Origin: an uncultured Flavobacteriaceae bacterium
GTDB taxonomy: Bacteria; Bacteroidota; Bacteroidia; Flavobacteriales; Flavobacteriaceae
DNA length: 64,000 nucleotides
Reading direction: 5' to 3'
Assembly: GCA_937901915.1 (NCBI GenBank)
Contig: CALGUD010000030.1
Coordinates: 1-64,000, forward strand
Shown here: positions 9,527 to 18,352 of the stretch, piece by piece
Numbering within the stretch: the stretch's first letter is position 1
Layout: the number at the start of each line of letters is the position of its first letter
The notes under the pieces: generated by a model
What the model was told of the DNA's origin: nothing
The model's database searches: none
What the model saw: only the letters and a program-made list of their open reading frames with translations
Translations under genes and position numbers: made by a program

Positions 9527-9645
9527 TTAAACTGTTTTACAGAAACGCTCCGGATTAAAGATGACGGAATTGAAATAAGATTAAGAGCCAATAACCGTTG
9601 TTTACCGTTAAAATATTCAGCATTTACTATCTTAAAACAGTTTAA
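9527..9645. repeat. 13-bp perfect inverted repeat, arms 93 bp apart
   Basis: TTAAACTGTTTTA (9527-9539) is exactly repeated in inverse as TAAAACAGTTTAA (9633-9645). It ends about 26 bases upstream of the GH51 gene in the 344-base gap after the lipoprotein. Between the arms there is a short open stretch (about 30 codons from 9554) without a convincing start. It may be two half-sites for a regulator or the ends of a small decayed element; I see no target duplication. The rest of this gap holds the terminator and nothing else I can name. Confidence 0.4.
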
Positions 9646-9671
9646 ATAAAGACCACCATTAAAGTTTTATT

Positions 9672-11660
9672 ATGAAAAATGATTTAAAGAAGATTGGAAT
9701 AATTGGAATAATAGGATTTCTTTTTACCTCCCTTACCGCTTTTTCACAAACGAATTTAACCGTAGATATAGATAATGAGATTGCTGCGATCCAGCCCACT
9801 ATGTATGGAATCTTTTTTGAAGATATCAACTTTGCAGCTGATGGTGGGATTTATGCCGAAATGGTTAAAAATCGTTCTTTTGAATTTTATAGTCCTAAAA
9901 TGGGGTGGGTAGAACCAAATAGCGACATACATTCATTCAATGAACAGTCTGGAATCGCCAAAACTGTAAAATATTCAGATGCTACCGGTAACGCCAATTA
10001 TATTCAGGTTACCGTTAATAATGACAAGGGATACGAATTAATTAACGAAGGCTATAGGGGAATGGGTGTGAAGAAGGGAGAGACCTACAATCTTTCTATC
10101 ATTGCAGCGAATGAGAGCGGAGATATTTCGGGTATAAATTTTCAACTAATTGGAAAAGATGGTGAAATTCTGGCACAGACAACTGTTACTCCAACTTCTT
10201 CGGAATGGAAAATATATGAATCTAAGCTAATCTCAAACAAGACAGAAGAAAAAGCAAAATTAAGAATCACTTTTGAAGGGACAGGTAAGATAGCATTAGA
10301 TGTGATCTCGCTTTTTCCTCAAGATACCTGGAAGGGAAGGAAGAAAGGGATGAGAAAGGACCTTGTACAACTCCTTGACAATTTGAATCCCGGATTTCTT
10401 CGTTTCCCCGGTGGCTGTATTGTGGAAGGAAGAACCCTTGAGCAACGTTATCAATGGAAAAAAACTGTTGGCCCTGCAGAAGAAAGAGAGGTTTTGATAA
10501 ATCGTTGGAATGAAGAGTTTGAACACCGTTTAACACCAGATTATTTTCAGAGTTTTGGCCTGGGCTATTTTGAGTACTTCCAACTGGCAGAAGATATGGG
10601 TGCCGAGCCCCTTCCAATTTTAAGTGTAGGGATTGCATGCCAGTTTAATACAGGAGAGTTGGTGCCTATGGAAAATCTTGATCCGTATGTACAGGACGCT
10701 CTTGATCTGATAGAATTTGCTAATGGCCCTGTCGATTCTTATTGGGGAAATATAAGAAGTGAAATGGGGCATCCCGAACCTTTTAACATGAAATACATAG
10801 GTATAGGAAATGAACAATGGGGTGAGGAATATATAGAACGTTACAAAATATTTAAAGATGCAATCAAAGGAAAATATCCCCGTATGATTATAATTTCCGG
10901 TAGCGGGCCTTTTTCTGATGGAGATTACTTTGAATATGGCTGGGAAGAGCTGTCTAAACTAGAGGCCGAAATAATTGATGAACATTATTATAAGAATCCT
11001 GAGTGGTTTAGGCAAAATGCTACCCGTTATGATAATTACGACCGCAATGGCCCAAAAGTATTTGCAGGTGAATACGCTGCACAAAGCGTGGCAACTGTCA
11101 GTCCTGAAAACAAAAATAACTGGGAAACAGCAATGTCTGAAGCAGCATTTATGACAGGTCTTGAAAGGAATGCAGATATTGTTCACCTTACATCTTATGC
11201 GCCTTTAATGGCCCATAAGGAAGGCTGGCAGTGGACACCCGATTTAATTTGGTTTGACAATTTAGAATCTTATGGAACACCAAATTATTACGTTCAGAAA
11301 TTATTTTCTACAAATAGCGGCACAGACCTCATTTCTGTTAAAGATAACGGGAGTGATTTATCGGGTCAGGAGGATTTATATGCTTCTGCCGTAAAGGATT
11401 CAGAAAAAAACGAAGTAATCCTTAAACTTGTAAATACTTCAGCAAATAAAAAAGAAGTGAATATCAATTTTACAAACGGAAGATTGAATGGCAATGGAAT
11501 TATTGTTACATTAAGAAGTGAGGACCTGGAAGCGGAAAATTCTTTCGATTCTCCTAAAAATATTTCTCCTGAAGAAAAAAATATAAAAATCCGAAAAGAG
11601 AAAGCTTCTATAGAATTACCCGCATATTCTGTAAATGTAGTTAAGGCAAAAATGAAATAG
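9672..11660 (+). CDS. Secreted GH51 alpha-L-arabinofuranosidase
   Basis: Removes alpha-L-arabinofuranosyl side chains from arabinoxylan, arabinan or arabinogalactan. The 662 residues start with a signal peptide (cut after about residue 26, TAFSQ), so it acts in the periplasm or outside. A carbohydrate-binding-like insert sits at about 90-215, then the (beta/alpha)8 catalytic domain: LRFPGGCIVEG at 243-253, the acid/base E381 in GIGNEQWG, and the nucleophile E467 in FAGEYAA. The C-terminal jelly-roll domain follows. The presence of both glutamates argues for an active enzyme. It is not adjacent to the xylan locus at 45-64 kb, but the substrate logic fits it. Confidence 0.92.
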   Translation: MKNDLKKIGIIGIIGFLFTSLTAFSQTNLTVDIDNEIAAIQPTMYGIFFEDINFAADGGIYAEMVKNRSFEFYSPKMGWVEPNSDIHSFNEQSGIAKTVKYSDATGNANYIQVTVNNDKGYELINEGYRGMGVKKGETYNLSIIAANESGDISGINFQLIGKDGEILAQTTVTPTSSEWKIYESKLISNKTEEKAKLRITFEGTGKIALDVISLFPQDTWKGRKKGMRKDLVQLLDNLNPGFLRFPGGCIVEGRTLEQRYQWKKTVGPAEEREVLINRWNEEFEHRLTPDYFQSFGLGYFEYFQLAEDMGAEPLPILSVGIACQFNTGELVPMENLDPYVQDALDLIEFANGPVDSYWGNIRSEMGHPEPFNMKYIGIGNEQWGEEYIERYKIFKDAIKGKYPRMIIISGSGPFSDGDYFEYGWEELSKLEAEIIDEHYYKNPEWFRQNATRYDNYDRNGPKVFAGEYAAQSVATVSPENKNNWETAMSEAAFMTGLERNADIVHLTSYAPLMAHKEGWQWTPDLIWFDNLESYGTPNYYVQKLFSTNSGTDLISVKDNGSDLSGQEDLYASAVKDSEKNEVILKLVNTSANKKEVNINFTNGRLNGNGIIVTLRSEDLEAENSFDSPKNISPEEKNIKIRKEKASIELPAYSVNVVKAKMK

Positions 11661-11882
11661 GGCGTAAAATATCAAAAGCTATTGCTAAATAACTTTTCAA
11701 TCATCTTATAAATTAACCGGGGATTTTATTCTGGACTGAATTTTAGTTCCCCTAAGTTTTTTAAATTTTGGAACTCACCCTTCTTCCCTTAAATAAGCTA
11801 AATATTATTCTGTTAGCGATCGTTAAAAATTCGATAATTCCTTAGTTTTCCATAATCTTACAAGAAATGTACAATTAAATTA

Positions 11883-14800
11883 ATGGAAAGCAAATTGACT
11901 TTTTTATATACACAATCATATAGATTAATATCTATTACAGTTTTCATCCTCACCCTGTTTTTGACTTCTTTTGTTCATGGACAAAATGAAGATAAAAAAA
12001 TATCCCAAACATTTTATTTCACGGGAAATACGGGTATAAGTGAAAATCAATACACAAAAGAAATTTTGTCCGCAATTAATAAAATGTCACAGGCAGATGA
12101 AAAAGCAACCTTTGTCGGCTTAGGGAATATTACCTCAAGTGGTTTCCCTTCAGATAATAAAAAAAGGGAGGAAGTAAAAACAATTCTTCAAAAAACACTC
12201 TTAGACCCTATGAAAAATTTCAATGGGAAAGTGATTTTTATTCCGGGGAAAAATGAGTGGAAAACTAAGAACGCACATGAGAATATTGATGACATGGAGT
12301 CTTTTATCCAGGATAATAGTGAAGCCGAGTTTTGGCCAAATGATGGATGCGTAAGGGAAATTGAAGATCTTGATACTGAAAATGTAGAACTTTTAATGAT
12401 CGATTCACAATGGTTCCTGGAAGATTGGGATAATCATCTCTACATAAATAATAAATGTGAAATAAAATCAAGAGAGGATTTTTATACTAAATTTAAAGAT
12501 GATGTTAAAGACGAACAAAATAAAGTTGTAATTGTAGCCGTCCATCATTCAGTTTTAAGCAATACCAGGCGGAACTTTTTTGAAAAAATAGGTGGATTTC
12601 ATAAAGAAAGTTTCTACAGTAAAAAAAGGGAAGAATTAAAAGGGATATTAGAAACTCTGGCCAGTTTGTTTCCGGATGTTATGTTTGTTTCTGCCAGTGA
12701 CCAAAACCTGCAGTATGTATATGATGACGGGGTTCCGCAAATAATTAGTGGTGCAGGCGGTAAAAAAACCCGGAAAGCCAAAACAGATAAAGAAAATCAG
12801 TTTGCTACTGATGATCATGGCTTTGCCCGATTGATTGTCTATGATGATAATAGTTCTCTGGTTGAATTTTATTCTGTCTCGGGAGAGAAAACCAACAAAA
12901 TTTTCTCCAACAACATTCAAAAAGAACAAACTTCCCTTGATGAAGTAAATTACCATGATATAGATAAATTTGAACCTACCAAAAAAGCTTCTGTATATTC
13001 TGAAGAAGAAACAGATAAAAGTGGTCTTTATAAGTTGTTTTGGGGAGATCACTACAGACAGGTTTACAGTAAGAAAATTGAAGCTCCGGTTTTAAACCTA
13101 AACACCCTTCCGGGAAATCTAAAGGCTATTTCAGAAGGTGGGGGAAATCAATCCAGGTCTATCAGGATCAAAGATGATGACGAGCATGAATATACGTTAA
13201 GAGAACTCAGAAAAAGTGCTGTCAGGTTTCTGCAATCTTCTGTTAAAGACCATTATGTTAAGGATTATTTTCGCAATACAATCGCTGAAGACGTAGTACA
13301 GGATTTTTATACAACAGCGCACCCATACGCGCCATTTGCTCTGAACCCAATATTTGACACCCTGAGTATCTATAATGCACAACCTGAAATCTATTATCTT
13401 CCGAAACAAAAAAGGTTAGGTATTTTTAATAAAAGTTATGGAGATAAACTCTATATGCTCGAGGCTCATGCAGGAGATGAAAATAAGGAATTTGATTTAT
13501 TTGGCAGTCCTGATGAAATAATAAGTACTACTGATCTCTTGCTTGAAATGCAAAAGTCTAAAAACCTACACGTTGATGAAGCTAATTACTTAAAAGTCCG
13601 TTTAATGGATATGCTTATTGGGGATTGGGACAGGCATTATGACCAGTGGAGATGGGCAGGGTATGAACAGGAAGATGGATCCAAAATTTACAAGACGATC
13701 AGAAGGGACAGAGATCAGGCTTTTCCAAAATATGATGGTTTAATTATACAACTATTGAAGTTTGGTTTTCCTCTAGTCAGGCCAATGGAAGATTATGATG
13801 TAGATGTGAAAAACGTAAAATGGCTTAATTTCTTCGGATATCCTTTAGATAAAAGATTTATAAAAACTTCTGGATGGGAAGACTGGAAGGAACAGGTAGA
13901 GTTTATTCAAACCACGCTATCTGATGAAATCATTGATAGTGCCTTTAAGACGCTGCCTGAAGATGCACAGGACGATACTATTGAAGAAATTAAGAAAAAA
14001 TTTAAAGCCCGTCGTGATAATTTAGTTGAAATAGCTAAAGACTACTATTCATATTTAAACAAACACGAGGTAATAACCGGTAGCGAAGAAGATGATAAAT
14101 TTACTATTACCCGAAAACCTGACGGCACAACCTCAATTTCAATCTCTGTTGATGAGAAAATTGTCTATGAGAAAGAATATCATCATGATCTCACAAAAAA
14201 TATCTGGATATACGGATTGGACGGAAAAGATGAATTTATAGTTGATGGGGATGGCGACCACCTTATTAACATTAAAGTTTTAGGTGGGGAAAATAATGAC
14301 ATTTATGATTTTCAAAATAATAGAAAGGTAAAGATTTACGATTATAAGAGTAAAAAAAATACTATTAAATCAGGATCTGAAAAATGGCTGACCGATAGTT
14401 ATGACATCAATACTTTTGATGAGAAAAAAAGAAAATATTTTACCAACACTATTTTCCCCGGAATTGGATTTGACCCGGATACCGGCTTTAAAGCGGGAGT
14501 ATTAAATACTTTTACCCAATATGGGTTAGCGAACAATCCTTTTCATTCTCAACATAAGTTAGGAGTTAATTTTTATTCAGCAACCAGCGGTTTAGAATTC
14601 ATTTATTCCGGTGAGTTTGCTCATATTTTTTATAAGTGGAATTTTGGGATTGATGTGCACTATACAAGTCCAAATTATGCAATCAACTATTTTGGGACAG
14701 GCAATGAGACTATTTACGACAGCGGATCAGTAGACAGGGATTACAACCGGGTGAGAATTCAACAATGGAGTATTGCTCCGTCACTTATTTATAGAAATAA

Positions 14801-15479
14801 AGATCTTATTACTTTTACTATCCAACCAATTTTAGAATCACTTAAAGTATCGAATGAAAATAATGTTACCGAACTTTTTGATCCGGAAAGTGATGTTTTT
14901 GAAAGTCAGATGTATGCCGGGGGCGAGTTATCATTTCAATTTAGTAATAAAAGCAATTTATTAGCATTTCCCCGAAGAGGAATGCAAGTAGATGTTGTTA
15001 CCGGATACAAATACAACATAAACGGATTTGACAATAAATTTGGGTATATAAAACCTTCATTATCCATAGATTATCCGATACACGAAAGCGGAATTGCTGT
15101 ATTGGCTACTAAGATTGGTAGCCATATAGTTTTTGGAAATGACTATGAGTTTTACCACAGTGCAACCCTTGGCGGAAATAACAGCCTGAGAGGCTTTCGA
15201 AATGATCGGTTTTATGGAAAAACTTCATTTTATCAGAGTACCGATCTCAGGGTAGGACTTACAAAATTCAGGACTAATTTCATTCCTATAAGAATGGGAG
15301 TTACGGCCGGTTTTGATTATGGCCGGGTCTGGTTAAATAATGATAGTTCCGGGAATTGGCATCATAATTATGGAGGATCAGTTTTTATAAACGGATTCAA
15401 TGCGCTTACGGGAAACCTTGGCTTTTATCATAGCAAAGACGGTAATCGGATAATGTTTTCTTTGGGATTTCTTTTCTAA
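11883..15479 (+). CDS. Fusion: degenerate metallophosphoesterase domain, kinase-like middle, BamA-type outer-membrane barrel
   Basis: 1198 residues with a signal peptide ending at about residue 33 (VHGQ). Residues about 42-335 follow the layout of the calcineurin-like phosphatase domains often fused to surface-antigen barrels in Bacteroidota (SQWFLEDWDNH and VAVHHS are kept), but the metal-binding motifs are altered: GNTG at 48-51, GLGN at 79-82, GKNEW at 122-126, SASDQNLQ at 270-277. Residues about 385-735 form a second domain containing GDWDRHYDQW (580-589) and RRDRDQAF (607-614), resembling the catalytic and metal-binding loops of atypical kinases. About 840-1198 is an Omp85/D15-type barrel (GGNNSLRGFRNDRF). 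Likely an outer-membrane protein with a periplasmic or surface domain. The barrel call is sure; the activities are inference. Confidence 0.8.
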   Translation: MESKLTFLYTQSYRLISITVFILTLFLTSFVHGQNEDKKISQTFYFTGNTGISENQYTKEILSAINKMSQADEKATFVGLGNITSSGFPSDNKKREEVKTILQKTLLDPMKNFNGKVIFIPGKNEWKTKNAHENIDDMESFIQDNSEAEFWPNDGCVREIEDLDTENVELLMIDSQWFLEDWDNHLYINNKCEIKSREDFYTKFKDDVKDEQNKVVIVAVHHSVLSNTRRNFFEKIGGFHKESFYSKKREELKGILETLASLFPDVMFVSASDQNLQYVYDDGVPQIISGAGGKKTRKAKTDKENQFATDDHGFARLIVYDDNSSLVEFYSVSGEKTNKIFSNNIQKEQTSLDEVNYHDIDKFEPTKKASVYSEEETDKSGLYKLFWGDHYRQVYSKKIEAPVLNLNTLPGNLKAISEGGGNQSRSIRIKDDDEHEYTLRELRKSAVRFLQSSVKDHYVKDYFRNTIAEDVVQDFYTTAHPYAPFALNPIFDTLSIYNAQPEIYYLPKQKRLGIFNKSYGDKLYMLEAHAGDENKEFDLFGSPDEIISTTDLLLEMQKSKNLHVDEANYLKVRLMDMLIGDWDRHYDQWRWAGYEQEDGSKIYKTIRRDRDQAFPKYDGLIIQLLKFGFPLVRPMEDYDVDVKNVKWLNFFGYPLDKRFIKTSGWEDWKEQVEFIQTTLSDEIIDSAFKTLPEDAQDDTIEEIKKKFKARRDNLVEIAKDYYSYLNKHEVITGSEEDDKFTITRKPDGTTSISISVDEKIVYEKEYHHDLTKNIWIYGLDGKDEFIVDGDGDHLINIKVLGGENNDIYDFQNNRKVKIYDYKSKKNTIKSGSEKWLTDSYDINTFDEKKRKYFTNTIFPGIGFDPDTGFKAGVLNTFTQYGLANNPFHSQHKLGVNFYSATSGLEFIYSGEFAHIFYKWNFGIDVHYTSPNYAINYFGTGNETIYDSGSVDRDYNRVRIQQWSIAPSLIYRNKDLITFTIQPILESLKVSNENNVTELFDPESDVFESQMYAGGELSFQFSNKSNLLAFPRRGMQVDVVTGYKYNINGFDNKFGYIKPSLSIDYPIHESGIAVLATKIGSHIVFGNDYEFYHSATLGGNNSLRGFRNDRFYGKTSFYQSTDLRVGLTKFRTNFIPIRMGVTAGFDYGRVWLNNDSSGNWHHNYGGSVFINGFNALTGNLGFYHSKDGNRIMFSLGFLF

Positions 15480-15776
15480 AATAATAACATTATGAATTTT
15501 ATCCGTTACACCTATCTTTCCGTATGATCTTCTTCAATCATTTATTTGTATACTACTTTTCATTAAAAACATTTGGTTTTAGGAAAACTTTACCGCATTT
15601 TTATCAAATTTAAATTTAAGGGTCAAAAAGACTATAAGTGATCCTCTATTCATACTGTACTTAGCAACTTATATGGAAGAACTGTTATTTGTCATTAACC
15701 AATCAAACAAAAAATTACTTTGCGTCCATATTTCCTCAAATTACTTATATCTACATAAATCTACCAAACCACTTAC

Positions 15777-17057
15777 ATGAAAACGACTTCTATAACAAAT
15801 ACAACAAAAAAATATCGATGGAGAATACTTGCATTACTATTTTTTGCAACAACCATAAATTATATTGACAGGCAGGTCCTGGGTATTCTCAAGCCATATC
15901 TGGAAGATGAAATGGGATGGACTGAAATCGACTACAGTAACATTGTGGTGGCTTTTCAGACGGCGTATGCTTTGGGCTACTTATTTATGGGTTGGCTAAT
16001 GGACAGAGTAGGCACCAGGAAAGGATTTACCATTGCCATAGGTTTGTGGAGCCTCGCAGCCATGCTACATGCGGGAGCAAGGTCGGTAATGGGATTTATG
16101 ATGGCAAGATTTGCTTTGGGTCTGGGTGAATCGGGTAATTTTCCCGCCTGTATAAAAGGAGTATCCGAATGGTTCCCAAAAAAAGAGCGATCATTTGCCA
16201 CGGGGATATTTAATGCCGGTTCAAACATTGGAGCCATAGTAGCCCCTCTTGTGGTTCCGGTTATTACTTTAAGCCTGGGATGGGAATGGGCCTTTATTTT
16301 AACCGGGGCTCTGGGGTTCATCTGGATAATCTTCTGGCTCCTGATGTATAAGAAACCGGAAAAGCATCCAAAGGTGAGCGAAGAAGAATTAGCACATATC
16401 CAGAGTGACCCGGTAGATACCCAATCAAAGGTTCCATGGTTAAAATTGTTGCCGAAAAAACAAACCCAAGCCTTTGCGGTGGGAAAGTTTTTAACAGACC
16501 CGGTCTGGTGGGTATATTTGTTCTGGCTTCCGGATTATCTGAACAAAACTCACGGTCTTGATATTACGGAACTGGCACTGCCTTTAATAGCTATTTATAT
16601 AGTTGGAGATTTAGGAAGCATTGGTGGCGGATGGCTTGGATCTCATTTCTTAAAAAAAGGATGGTCTCTGGGCAAGGCAAGGAAAACTGCCATGTTTATT
16701 TGTGCCTGCTGTGCCATTCCCGTGGTCCTTGTCGGCCTCACATCCAATCTCTGGGTCGCGGTAGGCCTGATTGGGTTAGCGGCTGCGGCACACCAAGGCT
16801 GGTCTGCAAACCTCTTTACCATACCCTCCGACCTGATCCCCCAAAGTGCTGTGGGCTCTGTGGTGGGCATTGGCGGAACTTCGGGTGCCGTTGGTGGTAT
16901 GCTGATCGCTACGTTAGTTGGATTTATTCTGGAATTTACCGGCAGTTACTTCCTGGTGTTTGTAATTGCAGGTTCTGCCTATTTAGTTACCCTGTTGTTA
17001 ATCCATTTGATTGTCCCAAAATATGAAACCTTGGTTATGGAAAAATCAGATATCTAA
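15777..17057 (+). CDS. MFS transporter, ACS family, hexuronate (ExuT-like)
   Basis: 426 residues, about 12 membrane segments. The N terminus (NYIDRQVLGILKPYL, LMDRVGTRKGF, ALGLGESGNFPA, VSEWFPKKERSFATGIFNAGSN) is characteristic of anion:cation symporters for glucuronate, galacturonate or related sugar acids. Stand-alone gene with a 297-base upstream gap in which I see no other feature. Uptake of hexuronates would complement the TRAP system in the 51-54 kb locus. Its base composition looks visibly richer in GC than the AT-rich genes around it, as does the segment up to about 19.8 kb. Confidence 0.85.
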   Translation: MKTTSITNTTKKYRWRILALLFFATTINYIDRQVLGILKPYLEDEMGWTEIDYSNIVVAFQTAYALGYLFMGWLMDRVGTRKGFTIAIGLWSLAAMLHAGARSVMGFMMARFALGLGESGNFPACIKGVSEWFPKKERSFATGIFNAGSNIGAIVAPLVVPVITLSLGWEWAFILTGALGFIWIIFWLLMYKKPEKHPKVSEEELAHIQSDPVDTQSKVPWLKLLPKKQTQAFAVGKFLTDPVWWVYLFWLPDYLNKTHGLDITELALPLIAIYIVGDLGSIGGGWLGSHFLKKGWSLGKARKTAMFICACCAIPVVLVGLTSNLWVAVGLIGLAAAAHQGWSANLFTIPSDLIPQSAVGSVVGIGGTSGAVGGMLIATLVGFILEFTGSYFLVFVIAGSAYLVTLLLIHLIVPKYETLVMEKSDI

Positions 17058-17433
17058 AGTGATATGCCTTATTCATTTGTTGTCCGAAGAAGAAGATATA
17101 ATGTCATCATTAACAACCCGATAAGGTCTTATTTTCAAAAGCGGGGCCGTTTTTGATCTTCACTTTTAGGCAGGCTCCGGGCAATAATGAAATAAAATTT
17201 CTAACTGAACAAAGAATAAGGGTTAAGTCAAGACAATCAAATAGGTTTTATGTTTTGGCTGCCTACGCTATAAAGCTATTCTCAATTTGCATTCAAAATT
17301 GGAAATAGATGTATGTACCCTAATTCCTCTTTGGAACAAATAACTTACCTTTTCGGCTGTTCAAAACAGAGATTTTTGTTATGGATTGGATTCAGCTTAT
17401 TATCGATTTTACCATTCATATTGATGAGCACCT

Positions 17434-17717
17434 AATTAACGTGAGTTCGATGTAAATTTTCGCTATTTAGTTTATATTAAACTTATCGGTTTAAAATATA
17501 ATTTGTTTAAAATTAACTGCTTAAGTTCATTTTCTTTGCTTGTCCAAAGAAAATGAACCAAAAGAAAAGACACTTTTTCCAAGGTATTTTTGTTCGCATG
17601 GCGAACAAAACCTCAGGATTTTCCTAAATTTTCTCCAAGGCTTCGAAAATTCTTAACGGAAAACCCTGTTATACTGCGGAAAAATGTAAGCTTTCTAAGA
17701 TCGAACCGACGTTAATT
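17434..17717. mobile_element. MITE-like element (276 bp, 17438-17713) with AATT target duplication
   Basis: Ends are AACGTGAGTTCGAT (17438-17451) and ATCGAACCGACGTT (17700-17713), inverted repeats matching at 12 of 14 positions. They are flanked on both sides by AATT (17434-17437 and 17714-17717). Removing the element and one AATT restores the dedA reading frame (codons HLINIV), which shows this is a real insertion. Inside are three further hairpins: 17526-17557, 17588-17610 and 17614/17668. There is no transposase, so it would be moved in trans. Confidence 0.85.
17526..17668. repeat. Three nested hairpins inside the MITE-like element
   Basis: TTCATTTTCTTTG (17526-17538) pairs perfectly with CAAAGAAAATGAA (17545-17557). 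TTTTGTTCGC (17588-17597) pairs perfectly with GCGAACAAAA (17601-17610). CAGGATTTTCC (17614-17624) pairs with GGAAAACCCTG (17658-17668) with one mismatch. This dense symmetrical layout is typical of short interspersed palindromic repeats and not of coding sequence. Confidence 0.75.
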
Positions 17718-18352
17718 AATATCGTTTCCCCCTATGGCATCCGGTTCTATGCGATCCTTTTTCTGATCATCTTCGCCGAAACAGGACTTGTAGTCACCCC
17801 TTTTTTGCCCGAAGACTCCCTTTTATTTGCAACGGGGCCATAAACCGCCACCGGCGTTCTGGATCCAATCCTCCTCCTCTTCTTCTTGCTTTTGTTGCAG
17901 CCGTATTGTGTGATTTTGTCAACTATTCAGTAGGATCTGAATGTAGCCTGAGGATATTTAAAGAGGATGCAAAGCACATTAAAATGAGCTATCTGAAAAA
18001 ACCCAGGCCTTCTTTGCCAAGTATGGAGGGAAAACTATCATGGTAGCGCGCTTTGTTCTCATAGTACGGATCTATGCTCCTTTTGTAGCAGGAGCCTGTA
18101 AAAAAATGGATTGTTCCAGATTTTTTCTATATAACGTCCCGGGAGGAGTGGTATGGGCCGGTTTATTTATGCCGCAGGAAACTTCTTTGGAAATCTTCCC
18201 ATAGTGAAGGACTATTTCTGTCTGGTAGTATTTTTCATCATTGGAGTCTCCCTGATCCCTATCGCCTGTGAATTTGGAAAAAATCTTGCCCGCAAAAGGG
18301 CGGAACAGGACTGGCGGTCTTCACTACATCTCAGGTTTTTCTCAGAAAGCAC

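Noticed and set aside
16631..17026. 131-codon plus-strand frame inside the MFS gene
   Set aside because: Out-of-frame shadow of a clear transporter gene; Cys/Trp-rich composition is not protein-like.
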